Source: Phlebotomus papatasi
Lineage: Eukaryota; Arthropoda; Insecta; Diptera; Psychodidae
NCBI RefSeq assembly: GCF_024763615.1
Contig: NC_077224.1
Coordinates: forward strand, 45,270,712-45,334,711
Reading direction: 5' to 3'
DNA: 64,000 bases
A program made the position numbers and the translations under genes. Position 1 is the first letter of the stretch; every line of letters starts with the position of its first letter. This document shows positions 33,492-45,619 of the stretch, piece by piece. The notes beneath the pieces are model-generated. The model saw only the letters and a list, made by a program, of their open reading frames with translations. It made no database searches and was not told the DNA's origin.

Positions 33492-35514
33492 GGGGAGACA
33501 GGGGTAGAATTAGCCAGCAAATGAAGCTTTCGTTTTCACACATAATTTGTAATAAAATGGTAAAGTCTGCGTAATGTTTTTATACCCCATAAGTTACACT
33601 CGGATATTAGCTTTAGGAGATTGTGTAGTTCAGACCTGTAGTTTCCTTAATTTTCCTTCGAGAAGAAAATTAAAAAACTAAGGCACTTTGGCTAAATGTT
33701 CCCCGGTTCGGGGAACATATAGCCAATTTCGGGGCAAATGTAGTCACGAATTTTTTCAACACAACATTTACATTGGATGTACCAAATACTATTCCGTTTG
33801 ATACTCGGAAACTCACTAATGTTACGCGAATCACTTAAATTTGTAAGAAATTACTTGAAATAACTATTCCACACCTTTTTGTAATCGAGTCACAAATGAT
33901 TGCAAAATTCGCAGAAGAAATAAATTTCACCACTTTGCTGACATATGGTAACACTAGAAGGAGTGGTGAATAAGATTTTATGAACTTCCTCACCTAAAAA
34001 TTATTTAGCGGTAAATTGCGAAAAATTAAAAAAAAAATAAATAGGTTAAATAAACAACAAATGATAATCATGTTTCCTCTTTAATTCCATTTATTCCTCT
34101 TCTTTTTTAATGATAGGAATGGTAGGGAGATTCTCCTTCTCCACTTTAACTTTCCTTTTCGGGTTTTTATTCTGAGGTTTTTTCTTTACCTTTTCTTCGT
34201 TTATCTACAGTACCTGCTGCTTTTCTGGTGATCTTCCTTCTTCTTCTGGAGTTCCTCCTTCTTCTTCTGAAGTTCCTCCTTCCTTCTCTTTTCTGGACTG
34301 CCGGTTAAAATAGTGGACTTTTGTCCCCTTTTCCCCACACTGGTTAATGGTTAATGCCAATTTATTGGCATCCTGCGGTCAGATTTTGTGGCAAAGTTGT
34401 ACGCCAACTCACGCATTTCTTCCTTGGTTAAACCGTTGTTTAACTTCGAAGATTTTATTAAATATTCCTCCAAAACATTTTCTTCCTCAGTGGTGAAAAT
34501 TTGTCTGGAGGAATATTTTGAGGAATACTTCGACTTTTTTAGTCCCATTCGCAGAGGTACCTCAACCATTTCTTTTTTAAACCTCTTCATTCAAAGAGAT
34601 ATGGTGGTTCTATTGATTCCGTAGTACTTCGAGGCTTGCCGGATACTTTTCTTCCCCTTCCGGATGTCTTCGATTGCATCTCTCATTTTTTCCTCCGAAA
34701 TCACGGCTCGGTCGGTTTTTCTTGTGTAAGTTCTCATTTTTGACTGGAATAGAAATCAACGTCAATAGAATAAAAGAAAACACCCACGACCGAAACAGTT
34801 TTCTTAATTCTGCAAAATTTTTGTTTATAATTTTTGCACTAGCCATAAAGTGAGGTTAGGTTACAACACAAAACTACTGTAAACACTTTTCATGCAAATG
34901 TACATGCGTAAATTATATTATTGGACAATTACAAAGACCTAAAAGAAGTAAAAATCTTTTAAAATAGTACTTACAGAGTCACTTTTTAATAAATTTCCAA
35001 TCACGAAGCTCACAGTAAAAAACACCTCCAATCGTTTTGACAACCGGTTTTTCACCTCTAGTAATTAGAGGTGCCCTCTGTTATTCCCCATATTGGTGTT
35101 GCCAGTGTGACAGGCTACATCTGCCCCAAAAGTCTGGCTATATCTTCCCCGAGGACTGTTTAAGTGATAATAATTATACATATAAAAGGAGGTTTGGATC
35201 CTCAAAGTCAAAAATATCTGATAATTAACCCTAATGAACCAGGAACAAGATAATGCCTCAATATATAATTTAAAAATTCAGATGTTCAATTGGCAATGCA
35301 AAAATATACACAACGAAATTACAGTTTTAGGTCGATTTTATAAAAATGCTTATAAATTGAAATATAGGAGACCTAAGCTGATAAATATTTTAGAGAACAT
35401 AGGAATAGGCGTCTAAATTGATTTAGCAATAGTTTTCATAACATTCTGTTTAAGATAGACTTGAAAATTGCACTGTCTATTTCTACCCCTGGCTATTTCT
35501 ACCCCGGTCTCCCC
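33492..35514 (-). mobile_element. Internally deleted pogo/Tigger-like DNA transposon, 2.0 kb
   Basis: Inverted ends GGGGAGACAGGGGTAGAATT and, on the other strand, GGGGAGACCGGGGTAGAAAT, flanked by TA (33490-33491 and 35515-35516). It contains a minus-strand remnant of the transposase DNA-binding region (34342-34737) and an acidic tail, but no catalytic domain. The TA target and HTH type place it in the Tc1/mariner superfamily, pogo branch. A third AGGGGTAGAAATAG repeat sits just inside the right end. Confidence 0.88.
34342..34737 (-). pseudogene. Pogo-like transposase N-terminal DNA-binding domain with one in-frame stop
   Basis: On the minus strand from the ATG at 34735-34737 it reads MRTYTRKTDRAVISEEKMRD and continues through IRQASKYYGINRTTISL. 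This is the psq-type helix-turn-helix that begins pogo/Tigger and jerky-like transposases. A TGA then interrupts, and the same frame continues KRFKKEMVEVPLRM through EEENVLEEYLIK and LNNGLTKEEMRELAYNFA, matching the second, CENP-B-type helix-turn-helix (E-E-x-x-L-x-x-Y and G-L-T-x-x-x-x-R-x-L-A). YSSKYSS looks like a short in-frame duplication. It ends at MPINWH and a stop, where the DDE catalytic core should begin. Downstream (34080-34320) is an E/S/P/K-rich tail segment. The protein cannot be active as a transposase. Confidence 0.82.
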
Positions 35515-35929
35515 TACCCTATAAGCAAAAAAAATCATTTGCTGAAAGAAAAGTCCTGGAATTTGAGTTCACGATTTCACAAAATTTAATATAATATATG
35601 ACATATTCTTTTGACTCTTTTGAGAAACTTTGATTTCCTGCGAAACTCTGAACTATTCACACAAATGGCGATTAGTTATCAGAAGCCATTAAAAGCTTTC
35701 TTGGAAGAAGCTTATAATATTTAACCTATGAATAACCGCAGATTTTTTTTAGACTTTTAAACATATCAGCTGAATCTCTAAATTGATCCATTAAGCCGAT
35801 TTATGTAGGGTCCATTAAATACCCCATGTGATTATCTCTAACTATTTGACTTTTAGGTCTCGTGATGGTTAGATTGATAAACACCGTAACTCACTTATTC
35901 AAAATTTTTGTGATTCGAATATACTTTTA

Positions 35930-36740
35930 AATAGACGACAAAGCGTCCCAGCTTTGCGGAGTGCTCGAACTCACGAAAAAAACTGATCGTGAATTATTTT
36001 TTCGCAAGCACATTTCAGAACGTTTTAACATGAGTAACAAGCATACAGACAAATAAAAAAGTAAATCCGAAAAAGGTATATCACACTGAGAGAAATCCGA
36101 AAAAGTTAAAATAACATTCCGGAAATGTTAATTTTACCCTGCATTATTGATCCAAAATCGGTGTACATATTACCCTTTTTAGGTGTATTGGGGGTTAAAG
36201 TTACCCTTTTTCATGTTAATTTTATTCTTAAAAAGGTATAAAATTAACATTTGAAAATGTTGATATATTTTTACACCTAAAAAAAAGTGTTAAAGTTATG
36301 AGGAAAAAAAGTTAATCGCAGCCTCTTTTTTTCTCAGTGCATTTACGGATACATTACCGTTTAAGTCCGATGAAATCTGGTTAAAAATTTCAAGATCTTA
36401 AAAAAAAATTGAATTTAATAAAATCGATTAGAAAAGAGGCCCTCAAAAGCTGTTAAACTTTGATCTTCGAAAATTTCTTGATTCGAATATGGCTTGACTA
36501 CCTCCAAGCCATATTCGAAAATGAAAAAATATTCTAGGAGCCGTTTTCGAAATAAACCAAAAACATGGGTTTTAAAGGGGTAGGACGGGGTGGGGAGTAA
36601 AACGAAAAAAGACTGTCCTAGATGATATTGATTAATGTTGGGAAGGTGGTGAATGGGGGGGGTCGTCTAAGATCGGAAGTTGATATGTCGTACCGTTTGG
36701 CCTCTGGCTGTGTCACAGTCACAAATTGAAAAAAAGTGGA
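35930..36740 (+). repeat. Dispersed repeat, second copy, interrupted by a CACTGAGA MITE
   Basis: It begins CAAAGCGTCCCAGCTTTGCG and contains GACTACCTCCAAGCCATATT and a G-rich stretch ending in CTAAGATCGGAAGTTGATAT. Similar segments and order occur at 21221-21790. A minus-strand piece with the GACTTCCGATCTTAAACGAC word is at about 55228-55262. Class unknown. Confidence 0.5.
36084..36339. mobile_element. CACTGAGA-family MITE, free copy 3
   Basis: 256 bases with intact CACTGAGAGAAATCCGAAAA and TTTTTTTCTCAGTG ends. The flanking dinucleotides are CA/CA rather than TA. It lies inside the dispersed repeat at 35930-36740. Confidence 0.9.
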
Positions 36741-36744
36741 TTGT

Positions 36745-37834
36745 ATTATAATTGCTTTCTCTTTGATTTTGAGCAGTAATAATTGGATCTCTTAAGGGTA
36801 AAAGGATAACATTTTGAAGGATAAACAAATAGAGGGATTTATATTGTGGTTTAAATCCTAAATCCTAAAGTAAATCCTAAATCACTTCTGCTCAAGCCAG
36901 ATAATGTACTATTTTATGCACATTCCGAGTGCATTGAGCAGCAAAAACCAACTTAGAATAAGCATGAACATGCGATAGCCCCCTTGAAATATTTATTTGA
37001 GCCCTATTAATAGTTTTGAATTTGACATTTTTGGCAGTTTGTAAATTTGTCTAAATTTGGCTTTGCGCTGTTTTATTGTTTGTCAGCAAAAGACAGACAG
37101 AATTGTGGCAATTATAGAGAATTGAAAGACAAGTCTGATTTATTTCGTGACACACCCGTTGCTGACTCTTTTGCTGGAACCTCATTCTCATCCCCGATGA
37201 AAAAAAATAGCCACCCTCATTGGTGCAAAAGTGTGTCTGTGAGGAAGAAAGATGATTGAATGAAATTTTGTTGTTTCCTTCCTCACCCAGCAACTTCGAC
37301 ACTTTCACCCAATAGTCTTCATTCTTCTTATGCTCGAGGGAGAGTATCATGCAGAAAAAAAAATTATTAAGAGGATGGGTATATAAAACATTTTCCCAAG
37401 TTTGCAAATTTCATATTTTTCCCCCTTGAGCCTCGAGATGGGGCAAAAATACTTCTCCTTTTGGCATTTTTCCTCCTCATCTGGGTGGATGTCTCTATAG
37501 TGGTTGGGGTAGAGGAGGTGATATTGTGATATTCAATGGATCATAGCATCTATCAATTTAATTTCACTGGAAAATTTCGTCATGTCCATGTAAGAAAAGT
37601 TTTCATCATCAATTGTCTCTTCTATGCTCTAGGGACAATCATGTCTTGTTTGTGGTTTTCCTGAGGGCATCATTGTGATGTTCAGTGAGGAAGGGGGCTT
37701 CTGGCAAGAAAATTCACCTAAGGAGTATATTAATTTAATATTAAATTTTGAAAAGGAGCGATGTATAGAGATAGAAAAACGTTGGTCTTTTGAAGATGGA
37801 TATAATGAGTGCGCGTTCCTGGAAAATGTTGTTT
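36745..37834 (+). other. Intron 2, unique block
   Basis: 37040-37500 has paired overlapping open frames on both strands with no motif. No element was recognised. Confidence 0.35.
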
Positions 37835-40800
37835 CACCGAGAAAAATGGAATTTATTTAAATTGAATATTTTGCATTTAATGTTAAAAATTCTGGGTAAA
37901 TATTCGAATCAATTGACTTTTCTTTCAATACAAACGAAATAATTTTGATTTTGAAAGTAATCACAATAATTTCAAATATTTTTGCATTCATACGGAGAAT
38001 AAATAATTTTTCTTTTAGCGCGAATGTTTAAATATTTGAAATAAATACCTCAGCTTTTGAATCAAAGATAATATATGGTAAAAATAACAATTATACATTG
38101 AAAATGAAAAACTACACATTTATATTAAATGTGCAACGGTGTGTTGTCAAAAATAAAATTTTACTTTTGATTTAAAAGTACTGTTTTATGAAATCAAATG
38201 CAACAAGCATTTATTTAATGGGTAAAATTTAATATTGACATTTTTGTATACATCCTAATATTATCTGTATTTATTTCAAATGAAAAAAACTTTTTAAACA
38301 ATTGTTTCAAAATTTTATTTCAAATGATTTTTTTTCTATCTAAACATTAAATGACCAAGTATTAAATTGAATTGTGAGAAACTTTTCTGTATAAAATATG
38401 CATTTCATTTAAATGTAAAAATGAAATAACTTTGAGTAAATATTTGATACGAATGGTTTTCGTCGTTAAATATAAATAACAGTGGTTTTTACATTTACTG
38501 CAGTCGTCATAATTTGAAAAATTATTCATTTAAATTAGGGTGAAAATTAAATTCCTTTCATCATAAATATCAATACGTTTTAAGTGAATAACTACTTATT
38601 CTAATCGAATACAATATGTAAAAATAATTACATTTTATTATTTAAACTTAAACTTTAGCCAAATGAAACAACATGTCATTTGCAACTAATTTCACATTTT
38701 CGTAAAAACCCTCTTTTTTGTTTTCTCAATAGCTTGGTCTCTATGGCATCGATCACGCTCAAATTTCAGTATGTTATAGCTGGGCCTTAGAGCTTCGACT
38801 AAAAAAAAAAAGCAAAACTTCCCGGGCTAGAGTCAAATTATTTTTCTTTAAATGGTTATAGCTCCGTTTCTAACTGTCATAATTTTATCAATGAGGGCGT
38901 TTTGGTAAAATTTCGTGAAATGCCCATCTCCTTTTAACTTATAAGTTTGTAAAACTACAGCTAGGGGTGCTATAATTAAAAAGAAAACTTTCCAATTTTC
39001 TAAGTTAATTAGCTCCGGCTCTGCACGGATCGGGCTGAAATTTTGGTAGAGGGAGCGGATTGAGCTAAAAATTCTTCATGAATCTCTCTTAAACATGCCT
39101 AAGAAACTTACTTATGTTATAAAGAATAAGGTAAATACCAATTATTAAAGCATTCTTATTGATTAGGTTTTTTAAATTTTCATTTTAAAAAAATTGAATG
39201 AATTTCGCTCTAAATCATCCAAAAATTTAATATTTGGCTGGCGTACACGCACGAACGCAAATGCACGAGGTTCAGTGTATTGTGTTCTTCAAATGACGTG
39301 TTTGCATAAAATAAATAATATTAGTTTCTATATGCATTGATTATAACAATTAATAATTTGAATGAAATTTATATTTATTTAGAATGAAAAACCAATCAAA
39401 TCTAATACTATTTTTTGAATCAATAGCATAAGTATTTGAAAAAAAGGAAATTACATTCAGATCTATGACTGATTTTATCAGTACGGAAAACATTAAAACG
39501 AGTCAGTCTTGAAGAAACCGCTGAGTTGAAAAGTTGTCACACAAATTATTTCCAATCTATTTGAAAATGAAAAAAAAACTAAAAAAATGTTAGAGTGAAT
39601 AAGTAAACTTATAAAGTGGCAAAAATCATCAAGTGATCGACAAAGAAATTTGATAAAGTGTTGGAAATCGTTGGATTGGGTAAGTAAAAAAATATTTGCC
39701 AGAAAAGTATTAATCATATTCGGTAAATTAAATTAAATTTATTTCTTCTTTTAAGCTAAAATGGAATGTCAAACTTTTAATTATTTTATTTAAATTTAAA
39801 ATTCGTCATAAGAATTTTTTATTATTTAATACTTTACTAACGATTTGTAATTTTCAATATTTTTCAAGTTCAATCGATCATCCTGATTGCAAGTCATTGT
39901 TGATTGGAAACGTCCGTGAGCAGAAGCTGGAAAATTATCACCATATCTGTTTTATCGAACTACTTTTCTTCAAAAATTCCATCTAGGAGAGACCTAAATA
40001 GTATCAAGGTAAGAAAATTGATTTTTTTTTGTAATGCAATAAGAATTACATAATCTGTGAAAGTTAGCATTGATCTTTACAAAGAAATATTGGACCTCGC
40101 ATAATTTTTTTATTATAAAAATGTTAGTTATATCAACTTATTTATGTTGAATATATATTTTCAATTATCGCTTTGGAAAATATCATACTGGAAAAGTTTT
40201 TAATTTCATTTTTATTTTTATTCTTTCTTTTATCAATCGTGGTAACCGTTGAATCCGTTCACTGGGCAAAGGACAATCATTGTCTTTTCCATGGAATTGG
40301 AAAAGTGATTCGCAGATAGCAGCAGAACTCAGAGCAAACAGTAAAGGCCGTAAATCTGCAAAACACAACTTAGAAAAGTGAGCGCTGTAATAAAAGTAGA
40401 CGAGGAGCACTACCACTGATCAAGTAAGTTACATTGAATTATTAAAAGTTCTTAACCGCCATTGGTGAAAAATAAATACTGTAGCCCTACAATTATTACC
40501 TGGAATTATAATTATCACCAGAATAAAAAACGAAATTCTACTAAAGTTTTGAGAAAACAAGATTCTATAATCAAAATTATATTTTTTATGATTAACATAA
40601 AAGGACATCATATTATACGTATAAGTTTTTTCGAGACTTATTGTTGGGTTCTTTTAAAGATTATGGGATAGGACTATAATTATTTCCACCACTCTATTTT
40701 CAATAGCTATTTCCGCTATTTCAATAGATACCATATAGATTCAGATTTTTAATTCCATTTAATTTTATTTTCTGTCTTTCAGATTTCATTATGTCATCGT

Positions 40801-41562
40801 TTATCTTTACGGGGCAAAAGACAATCAGTCTTTTGAAGTATCTTATTTCTTCTAAAACTGGTATACACAATTGGGAGAAAGCAGAAGAGCATACATCCAA
40901 AAGCTGAGAAGAAGACTTCACGAAACTACTAGAAAGTCGTGCAACACCCCATAGAAATTAATGTAATACAATTTTATTGTGAATACACATTATTTATGTC
41001 AAATAAATTTATTTTTGAAATCATAGCAAGAGTTTTTTAAATATACCCTGGTACTGTTATATCTACCCGAGAATATTATTTGATTTAATGTGGAGGAACA
41101 TCAAAGCAAACATATTTGCCATTGAATCTATGGTAAAGAACATTTAAGTATACCAAGGAAATTTTTAATTTTACCCATTGTGTATTTAAATTAATGGTAA
41201 ATCGTGGTTAAAACAAATATTTCTACTATTGAAACTATGGTAGTGTTACCCAGAAATTTTTGATTCTACCCATGAAAGTGTTTAAAATCCACTTTAGAAA
41301 TAAAGTGCAAATGTATTTGATTTAAAAGACATGTTTTCTTTTCAAATACAGTGCCATTCAAAATAAATACAAATATATTGTTGTGGCTATGATTACTGCC
41401 TTTCAGATCAAATGTAAAAATATTTGAAGTAAAAGTCGTCTGTATTCAAATCAAATAAAACATTAGAAACAAATGTATTTCACCATTGGCTGACGAAAAA
41501 AATATATTTTTTTGATTTTACCCAGAAAAACATTAATACTACCCATAAAATTTTTCTCGGTG
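37835..41562. mobile_element. Candidate 3.7-kb AT-rich element with CACCGAGAAAAAT ends
   Basis: The left end is CACCGAGAAAAATGG and the right end ATTTTTCTCGGTG. Just inside both ends are TTAATGTT and TTCTGGGTAAA in matching inverted order. The interior is very AT-rich, with ATTTGAAATAAA-like and CTGGGTA/ACCCAG words near both ends. No transposase motif was found; open frames are short. It could be a large non-autonomous element. The terminal similarity is only about 13 perfect bases. Confidence 0.45.
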
Positions 41563-41564
41563 TT

Positions 41565-43285
41565 GCAATATCAATTAAAAGTGGGAAGAAACTTATATTA
41601 AGGAGTATTAAGTTCTGTCTTTTCATATTAAATTTACTCTCATATACCTTGGCTATATATAAGATGTACATTAAGGAAATCCAGCAAAAGATCGCCAGAA
41701 GAGATTCTGGAGTAATTTCTTGTGAATGTCCCACAAAACATTTCTTGCAAAAGTATAGAAGCTTTTGCCCAACACCAAACACAGTCAGGCACACGAAAGA
41801 TGATTTACTTAGGAAACTTTTTGTCTTCCACCAAAAACCCCTTTTTGGTCCCCCGCTTTTTTTCTTGAAGCTCTCTGTGTGTCCCCTTGAGGCTGAGGCT
41901 GGTTTGGTGTTATAGAAAAATGTCCACCTCACACAACATCATACACATCCACATCATTCATCCCCCCCCAAGGCTCAGAATTGGGTGGGTGAAACAGATT
42001 TTTCGTGTCAGCAAAACTTTACAATATGACGCACAATTTACCCATTTCATTTGATTTTTCCACATCTTGCTCTCATACCCCCCAAAATAAGGCTAGTGGA
42101 TGGGGACCTCTTGAGCGATGAAGAAAGGGTTTATCAATTGTGGAATTTGTCAACAAGTTTTCGCCATTGACTTTTATTTCTCTCAATATGCCTCATCTTG
42201 TCTTGTTTTATTTGTTCAAGTGCCTTTACTACGGCATTCTCAACGTTTTATTTGCATCTCCATCCCCTGAAACATACTATATACCTACAGTTATGGGAAC
42301 AATTAGGATCCCTCCAGGGAGCTTTTAGTATTTCGTTGCTCTTATTGAATATTTTATGAAAATATACCTTATCGATCGGGGAAATATAATTTATGGCACA
42401 AAGTAACATTTTGATATAATGTGCCAACGTTGAATTCAATTTGGGTGGTATTTTCTAGAAATAAGTAAATTTTGCAAAATTGTTGAAATTTTCAGCAGAA
42501 ATTATCTCAAGAATAAGTTTATGTAAGTTGAATCACATATTTATGAGTTTCCCATATTTTTTTGCACAAAATTAAGCAGTTTGTTAGGGGAAGATGGGGT
42601 TGGTCCACGTAGGATTGGGATATTACTTATGGCCTGTCCATACTTATAGCTTCCTCGAACAAATCTTTATTATATGTCGTAAAGTGATTACGAAGAACCA
42701 CAAAATTCAGAATATTAGATGTTACGATAGCTCATCAAGGTTTTGTGATTTTACCAAATAATTTTGTGCCAAAAATTTCGACGAGGCCATAAGTATAGAT
42801 AGGTCATGTAATCCTGCAACTCTATGGCATACAAAAATGTTTTTGCTTTCAGAAAATACTTAGTTCAGTATTTAGAAGTTGTGGTCTTAGTGTTTAGAAA
42901 TTGAGAAAATATAACAATCTATGTGATATTGCTTACGATTGCGACCAGCAACCTATGAAAATCCTATGATATCCATGAGAAATCCGAACTAGCCACCCAC
43001 ACAAAGAGCTCATAGGGATTTGGAACATCGAACCACTTTTATTACCTCTTGTAGAAGACTGTACCAATACTTGAAAGAACAATATTTACAAATTCTAGAA
43101 GTTTTCTAGAATGATCAAATCAACAAAGGATGATTTGATCAAAGGATCAAATCAACATGTTCTATTATGATAATTGTGCATTGAGAGTTTGAAATTTGAT
43201 CCATCCTTTGCAAAAGGATCAAATTTGGATCAATTTGATCCTTTTATTTTTACCAAGGGATAGTAATTCTAGCAGTTTAACCTTG
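41565..43285 (+). other. Intron 2, mostly unique block
   Basis: 41600-42330 is less AT-rich, with overlapping open frames on both strands and no motif. 42590-42830 starts with AGGGGAAGATGGGGTTGG and has an inverted pair around ACTTATGGCC / GGCCATAAGT, possibly a decayed MITE. 43100-43245 has clustered GGATCAAAT / ATTTGATCC words. Confidence 0.35.
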
Positions 43286-43300
43286 AATAACTCTTTGAAT

Positions 43301-43604
43301 TATTATTATTATTATTAATCGTATCGGGATATATTTTTTACATCCGGTGTTGAAAGAATGTGCTAAGTCCATTGAAAACTGCCCAGAAGCGCCTTTCGCG
43401 CGATGTGTATGCTTCTTCCGTGCCCTCGGAGTTTTTGGGCAGAGGCCTCGCATTATGTTACGTTTTATCACAGTGAAAATGTCTTTTCCTGACATTCAGT
43501 TGCTTGCACCGGGCGGGACTCGAACTAAAAATTCTGATTATCGAGTCAGATACCACATCCGTTCAAAACCCAACGATCTTTCCTATTGCGCCACTGAGAT
43601 CCCC
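43301..43604 (-). mobile_element. tRNA-derived SINE, family A copy 3 (minus strand)
   Basis: Minus-strand head GGGGATCTCAGTGGCGCAAT, box B GAGTCCCGCCCGGTGCAAGC region, tail (AAT)n at 43301-43320. Target duplication ACTCTTTGAAT / ACTCTTTAAAT (43290-43300 and 43605-43615), one mismatch. Confidence 0.85.
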
Positions 43605-43830
43605 ACTCTTTAAATAACAAAATACTATTTAAAAATAATTTATAAGGCGGGTAAGCATTTGTGAGTTATATGGAACCTATTTCTAAAAAATGTTACCCAT
43701 AATCAGAATTATGGCTGTTAGAAACTGTTCTAGTTACCATTCAAATCGCCTTCTTGAACTTCTTGATCACTTCTAAATTTACTCCAGTCTCACTATTTTT
43801 TAACACCGTAACTTTAAGAGCTATGTGCAT

Positions 43831-43959
43831 GATGCACCTACGACTAAAGCCGAGAGACGGCTTAACGTAATTACAATCAAATAATGATTGGACCACATTC
43901 CCATCAGTTTCGCACTATAAGCCGTCTCTCAGTTTAACCCGTAAGTCTGTCTAAGGCAA
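43831..43959 (+). mobile_element. MITE family with GCCGAGAGACGGCTTA ends, copy 4 (diverged)
   Basis: Contains GCCGAGAGACGGCTTAACGT at the left and TAAGCCGTCTCTCAGTTTAA at the right; the termini are eroded. Confidence 0.7.
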
Positions 43960-44178
43960 GAGTGCAGAAGTTCGATCTAAAACGTCGGAGAAGAAAGATA
44001 CATGTAGACTAGGGTCTTTTGGGGATCTAGATGGATTGTTCGCGAGATCTTATTTATCCCCATAATCCCAGCAATTTATCAAATCGGTGGTTTATAAAGT
44101 CGAATACTGCATCACACATTCTAGCAGTTTAAGATTAACCTCAATTATTATCATTATTTTAATTACTATACATATATA

Positions 44179-44399
44179 GGGGGAAGTGGGCACTTTTGAA
44201 AGTGGAAAGTGGGGTACCTTTGAAATTGGGATTTTTCACCTATTTTTAAATAAAATTGAGCCCTATCGTGATATAATTTAGCTGCACAAACAAACTGAGA
44301 AGCCAAATTACTTTTTGATATGGCTCAATTCCACTTAAACATAGGAAAAAAATCTCAAATTCAAAGGTGCCCCACTTTCAAAGGTGCCCCACTTCTCCC
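44179..44399. mobile_element. GGGGGAAGTGGG-family MITE, full-length copy
   Basis: 221 bases flanked by TA (44177-44178 and 44400-44401). Left GGGGGAAGTGGGCACTTTTG; right AAAGGTGCCCCACTTCTCCC. The sub-motif AGTGGGGYACCTTTGAA is repeated twice at each end. Related copies: 3673-3850 and 51797-52022. Confidence 0.85.
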
Positions 44400-44746
44400 T
44401 ACTCTTAAATTAAAATAAGTTTTTAATTGCATAAAATTTAAATTTCGGTTTTAGAAAATCATTTAATTTGAGCAACATCAATCGCATGATTGTTTTTGCT
44501 ACTTTAGAACTACCTAAACTACTAGAATGAGATTATACTGTTGGAATTTTTCCGTCTCTTCGTCTGTATGTTATCAGAGCCAGAAGCCAAATTATCACAG
44601 ATAGTGACATGAAATGTTCAGGTTTAGGGTGCCCCCTAAAAGTTGACTAATGCATTACTGCCATAATATATTTCTTCCATCCCTCTCCTATACCCCAAAA
44701 GTTATTATATGTTGGCATGTATCAATACTTAAGGGGGCAGTCTAAA

Positions 44747-44827
44747 TTGAGACGCTCAGAGTAGAAAGGAACTGTTTTAATAGGGAAATGCATACAAAGG
44801 AGACCACTTCTGCTCTGAGCGTCTCAA
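44747..44827. mobile_element. Very short hairpin element with TTGAGACGCTCAGAG ends
   Basis: 81 bases with perfect 15-base inverted ends. The centre TTTTAATAGGGAAATGCATA is identical in a second, decayed copy at about 62169-62253. Confidence 0.7.
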
Positions 44828-45350
44828 TTACAAATTTAAAAAATAGATTTAATTATTTTTATACTTTAATGGATAGATAAAGCATCTAAGAATATACCTA
44901 CCAAAACAAAAATTAGAAGCCAATTCAAAGTGTTTTCGAAGATATAGAGACGGAAACCAAGGACCGCCGAACAGACGTGCGAGTGCTTAGCTGAACATCG
45001 AAGACTTTTAATCACGTTTTTTTTCTCTTTTATTTTTTTTTTTACATTTTCGTCGAATTATGATGGAATAGATAGAAAAAATACTGACCGTTTGAAACGA
45101 ATAAAAGATTATTCGCTCCAGAATTAAACTGTCTTCTAGTTGAACAAAAATAATTGTTGCACAACTATTTTTTTTATATTTTACTCAATCTTAATCAATT
45201 TTGATTTTTTGCAAGAAATCGATTTTTGCAAAAATCACAATTCATTCGAAAATCAAATCAAAAAATCGATTATTGGTGTTTTCCGACGGTTGATTCAAGT
45301 ATTATCAATTCGAGTAAGCGTCGGGGGATGGGGCAGCTAAGAGAAAATGG

Positions 45351-45619
45351 ATTCTTCCCAAAGCTTTCGACTCTAATTCCAAGCCTTCCACAAATGGTCA
45401 AATCTGTTCTCTTCTTGCTATGTCATACGTCTCCTTAGTTCACAGGGCATAGAATTTGGGGCACTGCACTTTTCCTTTCTAGTTATTTTCTCAATTTTCT
45501 TAGTAGGTTTTGTTCTGTATGTCTTTTTCTTGGTTTCTTAGTATGACAAAGCAAGAAGAGAACAGATTTGACCATTTGTGGAAGGCTTGGAGTCTGAGTC
45601 GAAAGCTTTGGGAAGAATC
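45351..45619. mobile_element. Long hairpin (foldback) element with about 78-base arms
   Basis: The arms 45351-45428 and 45541-45619 are near-perfect reverse complements, starting ATTCTTCCCAAAGCTTTCGA and including CCTTCCACAAATGGTCAAAT. They are separated by about 110 bases. No TA or TTAA flanks were resolved. Transcription through the intron would give a strong RNA hairpin. Confidence 0.85.

Larger units (their letters stand above)
33204..35519. mobile_element. GGGTAACRTGTGGTATTTCG-family MITE, copy 2, split by a pogo-like transposon
   Basis: The left part 33204-33491 starts GGGTAACGTGTGGTATTTCG and ends GAAATATCACACGGTA. The right terminal CCC lies at 35517-35519, followed by the TA duplication. 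Rejoined across the insertion the right terminus reads CACACGGTACCC, matching CACGCGTTACCC of copy 1 at 31755-32253. Confidence 0.85.

Noticed and set aside
41480..41932. 150-codon minus-strand open frame
   Set aside because: Runs across the right boundary of a candidate transposon and is low in complexity at one end; no family resemblance.
43100..43245. CRISPR-like or satellite array of GGATCAAAT words
   Set aside because: Words are short, irregularly spaced and in both orientations; an animal nuclear intron context makes CRISPR implausible.
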